DNA of 8,400 nt from an uncultured Eubacteriales bacterium (GTDB taxonomy: Bacteria > Bacillota > Clostridia > Christensenellales > Christensenellaceae), in the NCBI GenBank assembly GCA_905193725.1, contig CAJJPW010000087.1, forward strand, positions 1 to 8,400. Direction: 5' to 3'. The position numbers and the translations under genes are program-made. Shown one piece after another: positions 6,102 through 8,400 of this stretch. The notes under the pieces are model-generated. The model saw only the letters and a program-made list of their open reading frames with translations. It was not told where the DNA came from and did no database searches. Position 1 is the stretch's first letter, and every line of letters starts with the position of its first letter.

Positions 6102-8400
6102 CTATCGTTCGTGTTTGCCCCTATAGCGCCCCAACTCTCGTTTGAGCAGCAACAACACCAAAATGCCCACTAGGCTGGCTCCTCCCAGCACAAACCATAG
6201 GATGGGCTGTCCAGGATCCCCGGTTTGGGCGGCATCTCCTGGCTCGTCTGGCGCTTCGCTAGGCGCTGGAGGTGTGGGCGTTTCCCCAGGCTCCGGCGTG
6301 GGCTTGGGAGGCGTGCCCGTATAGTTGTTTGCAATATCATAGCCTGTAATCACGGTAACATATCCCGGCACCGGCTCTTCTCTGATAGTATAGACGATCT
6401 CGTGTCCGTCTTCTCCATAGCGGGGCAGACCTTCAAAGTGGTACTGCCAGTTATCTCCCGCCGTTACCTGCCGCTGTGCCACCAGTTCCCCATCTGCATA
6501 AACATATACGATGATGGACTCCGGCCAGTTCTCCTCCGGGTTGCTTCCGTGGTTCCACGTCTTGGTCCCGCCGATCTCTACCTTTTCAGAAATCTCTGGT
6601 TCGTATCGGTTGGTAAATAGAGCGGTATCCATCGCTTCTCCTTCTTTTGTCAGATCATACGATGCGTGCAGTTCCCCATCTTGTTCTGTCACCGTCACCG
6701 TAAGGGTGTAGATGGCGTTATCATACGCCCAGCCCTCCTCGCCGGTGTTCAACTCGGAGATGGTGTAGATGTACTCTCCCGGTTTTGTGAAGCAGATTTT
6801 TCCCAGTTCTACCTCGCCGCTGCCTGTAATGGTGACCACTTTGGTGTTCCCATCGCTGCCCTCCGGCATGGGCGCGCCTTCCTCGCCCCGCAGCAGGAAG
6901 GAAAATTCCGTATCCGGCGCATTTTCGCCCTGGACTACTTTTTCAACGATAGGCGGGTCCATCTCTATGGGCGGGATATAAGTGTTTAGAATGTCAAATC
7001 CGTCGTAGCTGGGCAGGAAACCCTCAATGGGGACTTCCTCTATGGTGTATTCGATCTCCTTCCCATCTGCATCGTACTTGGGCGCGGTAAAAGTGTAGTG
7101 CCACTGGCCGTTTTCATCCGGCGTTACCACCGCTTCCTCCACCACCAGGTCTCCCTGTTTTAGCTGCACAAGGATGGATTCTGGCAGAACGCTTTCGTCG
7201 TATCCGCCCAGCTCCCAGGTCTTTTCCCCCGGTATTTCGATCTCCGGCGGAGCTACATAGGTGTTGGTCACCACCGACTCTACCACCCCTGTGATGATCA
7301 CGCCAGAGCCGTTTTCTATGGTCTGGAAGTAGCCGTCCCCGGAATAATCGTCCTCGCGGATTTCATACTCCGTGCCCGGCGGCACTTCAAATTCCATGCT
7401 CTCCCCCGGTTTTAGGGTAAATTCCTGTTCTTCCCCATTGATGATGATGGTGAAGTGGAACTCTTTGTCTTCCTCCTCCGCCGGGTACTCGCCTGCCAGC
7501 TGTTTGGTCACCACGATCTTCGCCGTTTCTTCGTCCTCCGGCAGATGGTTGCGGAACAGCGCCGATGCGGTTTCTCCGCCGACGATCACGCCGCTCACTT
7601 CATCCCACTCGGGCAGGTACTCCCCGTGCTCCGTCTCGGTTACCGTATAAGTTACGCCGGCCGGCAGGTCCTCAAACACGGCGGTCTGCCCATGCTTTAA
7701 GGTCAGCGTCCCGCCGCTGGCTAGCTCCTGCGGCTCGCCCCCGTCGATGCGGTAGGTGTACGTTCCCCCGTCCGAGAAGACCACGGTAAAGGTGAACTCC
7801 TGCTCCTTCTGCTCTTCGGTCAGCTCTGAGCCATCGGCGTTTACCACCTCTTTGGCAATCTCCAGATTGCCCGGTTCCTCCGGCGGCTGATGCACGTTCA
7901 CAAAGGGGAGCAAAATCGTCTCTCCGTCGATGACGGCTCCCTCATAGCTCAAAACAGGCGCTTCATATCCTTCCTCTCCTGTTTCGGTCACGGTATAGGT
8001 CACGCCGGCGGTCAGGTCTTCAAACACGGCGGTCTGGCCGTGCTTTAAGGTCAGCGTCCCGCCGCTTTTCAGTTCCTGGGGTTCGCCCCCATCGATGCGG
8101 TAGGTGTATGTTCCCCCATCCGAGAACACCACCGTAAAGGTGAACGCCTGCTGTTTTTGCTCCTCTGTCAGCTCTGAGCCGTCCGCGTTTTTCACTTCTT
8201 TGGCAATGGCAAGATCGCCCATCTGCTCCGGCTGCGGCGTATAGGTGTTGGTAAAGGATGCCATGTTTCCTTCCACCGTGATGTTGCCCCGGTGCCCGCT
8301 GCTGGTAACTGCATACCCCGGCACGGGTGTTTCGGTGATCGTATAGGTCACGCCCACTGGCAGGTCTTCAAACACAGCCGTCTGGCCGTGCTTTAAGGTC
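6102..8400 (-). CDS. Large wall-anchored surface protein with pilin-like and Cna_B repeats, 5' end beyond window
   Basis: The C-terminal 765 residues of a secreted, sortase-anchored adhesin or stalk protein. Seven modules appear in order: the end of A (8400-8220), B (8219-7872), C (7871-7524), diverged D (7523-7242), Cna_B-like E (7241-6966), a longer pilin-linkage-like module F (6965-6597) and Cna_B-like G (6596-6321). A-C are near-identical 116-residue units of the type with FTFTVVFSDGGTYTY and LKHGQTAVFEDLPAGVTYTVTE. Each complete module shows a Lys near its start (AKEV, GEKTW, GTKTW), Glu in YTIxE or YTVTE, and Asn near its end (FxN, TNTY, NNY), as in domains with self-formed Lys-Asn isopeptide bonds. 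A Pro/Glu/Thr stalk, AQTGD, a transmembrane helix and a basic tail follow. The frame is open past 8400, so the apparent GTG at 8375 is internal. Ligand unknown. Confidence 0.95.
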   Translation of the reverse strand, partial: TLKHGQTAVFEDLPVGVTYTITETPVPGYAVTSSGHRGNITVEGNMASFTNTYTPQPEQMGDLAIAKEVKNADGSELTEEQKQQAFTFTVVFSDGGTYTYRIDGGEPQELKSGGTLTLKHGQTAVFEDLTAGVTYTVTETGEEGYEAPVLSYEGAVIDGETILLPFVNVHQPPEEPGNLEIAKEVVNADGSELTEEQKEQEFTFTVVFSDGGTYTYRIDGGEPQELASGGTLTLKHGQTAVFEDLPAGVTYTVTETEHGEYLPEWDEVSGVIVGGETASALFRNHLPEDEETAKIVVTKQLAGEYPAEEEDKEFHFTIIINGEEQEFTLKPGESMEFEVPPGTEYEIREDDYSGDGYFQTIENGSGVIITGVVESVVTNTYVAPPEIEIPGEKTWELGGYDESVLPESILVQLKQGDLVVEEAVVTPDENGQWHYTFTAPKYDADGKEIEYTIEEVPIEGFLPSYDGFDILNTYIPPIEMDPPIVEKVVQGENAPDTEFSFLLRGEEGAPMPEGSDGNTKVVTITGSGEVELGKICFTKPGEYIYTISELNTGEEGWAYDNAIYTLTVTVTEQDGELHASYDLTKEGEAMDTALFTNRYEPEISEKVEIGGTKTWNHGSNPEENWPESIIVYVYADGELVAQRQVTAGDNWQYHFEGLPRYGEDGHEIVYTIREEPVPGYVTVITGYDIANNYTGTPPKPTPEPGETPTPPAPSEAPDEPGDAAQTGDPGQPILWFVLGGASLVGILVLLLLKRELGRYRGKHER
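6105..6227 (-). other. C-terminal cell-wall sorting signal (AQTGD type)
   Basis: QTGD (6227-6216) follows Ala-Ala rather than the LP of LPxTG. It is followed by a short spacer, about 20 hydrophobic residues starting ILWFVLGG (6203-6144), and a basic tail (KRELGRYRGKHER). The architecture is that of a sortase substrate. The absence of the usual Pro two residues before the Thr makes the recognising sortase uncertain. Confidence 0.8.
7524..8400 (-). repeat. Tandem 348-bp repeats in the surface-protein gene (two full copies and one partial)
   Basis: The AVFEDL segment recurs exactly every 116 residues (Val codons at 8375, 8027 and 7679). Full copies are B (7872-8219) and C (7524-7871); copy A is cut by the window edge. 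The first 80 residues of B and C differ at 7 positions, while the last 36 match at only 9. More copies probably lie beyond the right edge. This part is visibly richer in G+C than the rest: 42 of 60 bases in 7681-7740. Confidence 0.93.

Noticed and set aside
6102..8375. Start of the surface protein at GTG 8375
   Set aside because: The frame continues upstream with TLKHGQTA, the same repeat sequence, so the codon is an internal Val and the gene extends past the window.
7524..8400. CRISPR array or mobile repeat
   Set aside because: The repeats are 348 bp, in frame, and encode protein modules.

Overview
The window looks like a chromosomal segment of a Gram-positive anaerobe, most likely a gut-type Clostridia (Bacillota). 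The evidence is a DtxR-type regulator of the short clostridial form, an LAGC lipoprotein signal, a sortase-type C-terminal anchor on a Cna_B/pilin-like surface protein, strong AGGAGG-type ribosome sites, and several apparent TTG starts. No RNA gene, transposase, CRISPR array or phage gene was seen. Most genes lie on the minus strand. The two plus-strand genes are each divergent from a minus-strand neighbour.

Layout. Positions 1-662 (minus) hold a membrane-anchored calcineurin-like metallophosphoesterase cut by the left edge. Positions 726-2559 (minus) hold a secreted subtilisin-like (S8) lipoprotein protease. It is broken by an apparent 8-nt deletion just after the catalytic GTSMA motif, so it is called a pseudogene. 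A 265-nt divergent region (2560-2824) carries a sigma-70-type promoter on each strand and two inverted repeats. Positions 2825-3199 (plus) encode a short DtxR/MntR-like metalloregulator. A bidirectional terminator at 3338-3362 separates it from a convergent MATE efflux gene (3396-4754, minus). That gene follows a NimA-like flavin-binding protein (4859-5359, minus), and the two probably form an operon. The divergent region 5360-5625 carries a strong minus promoter with a palindrome in its spacer, and an extended -10 promoter for a second split-barrel flavoprotein (5626-6018, plus). After a hairpin terminator (6042-6082), the rest of the window (6102 to beyond 8400, minus) is the C-terminal 765 residues of a large wall-anchored surface protein.

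The surface protein has at least seven beta-sandwich modules. The three upstream ones are 116-residue (348-bp) tandem repeats, followed by a diverged module, a Cna_B module, a pilin-linkage-like module and a second Cna_B module. A Pro-rich stalk and a non-standard AQTGD anchor end it. Every module retains the residues seen in it that correspond to the Lys/Glu/Asn isopeptide triad.

No clearly new multi-gene system was found. The strongest points are the lesion in the protease, the two-rate divergence of the adhesin repeats and its unusual sorting signal, and several unassigned palindromes in promoter regions.
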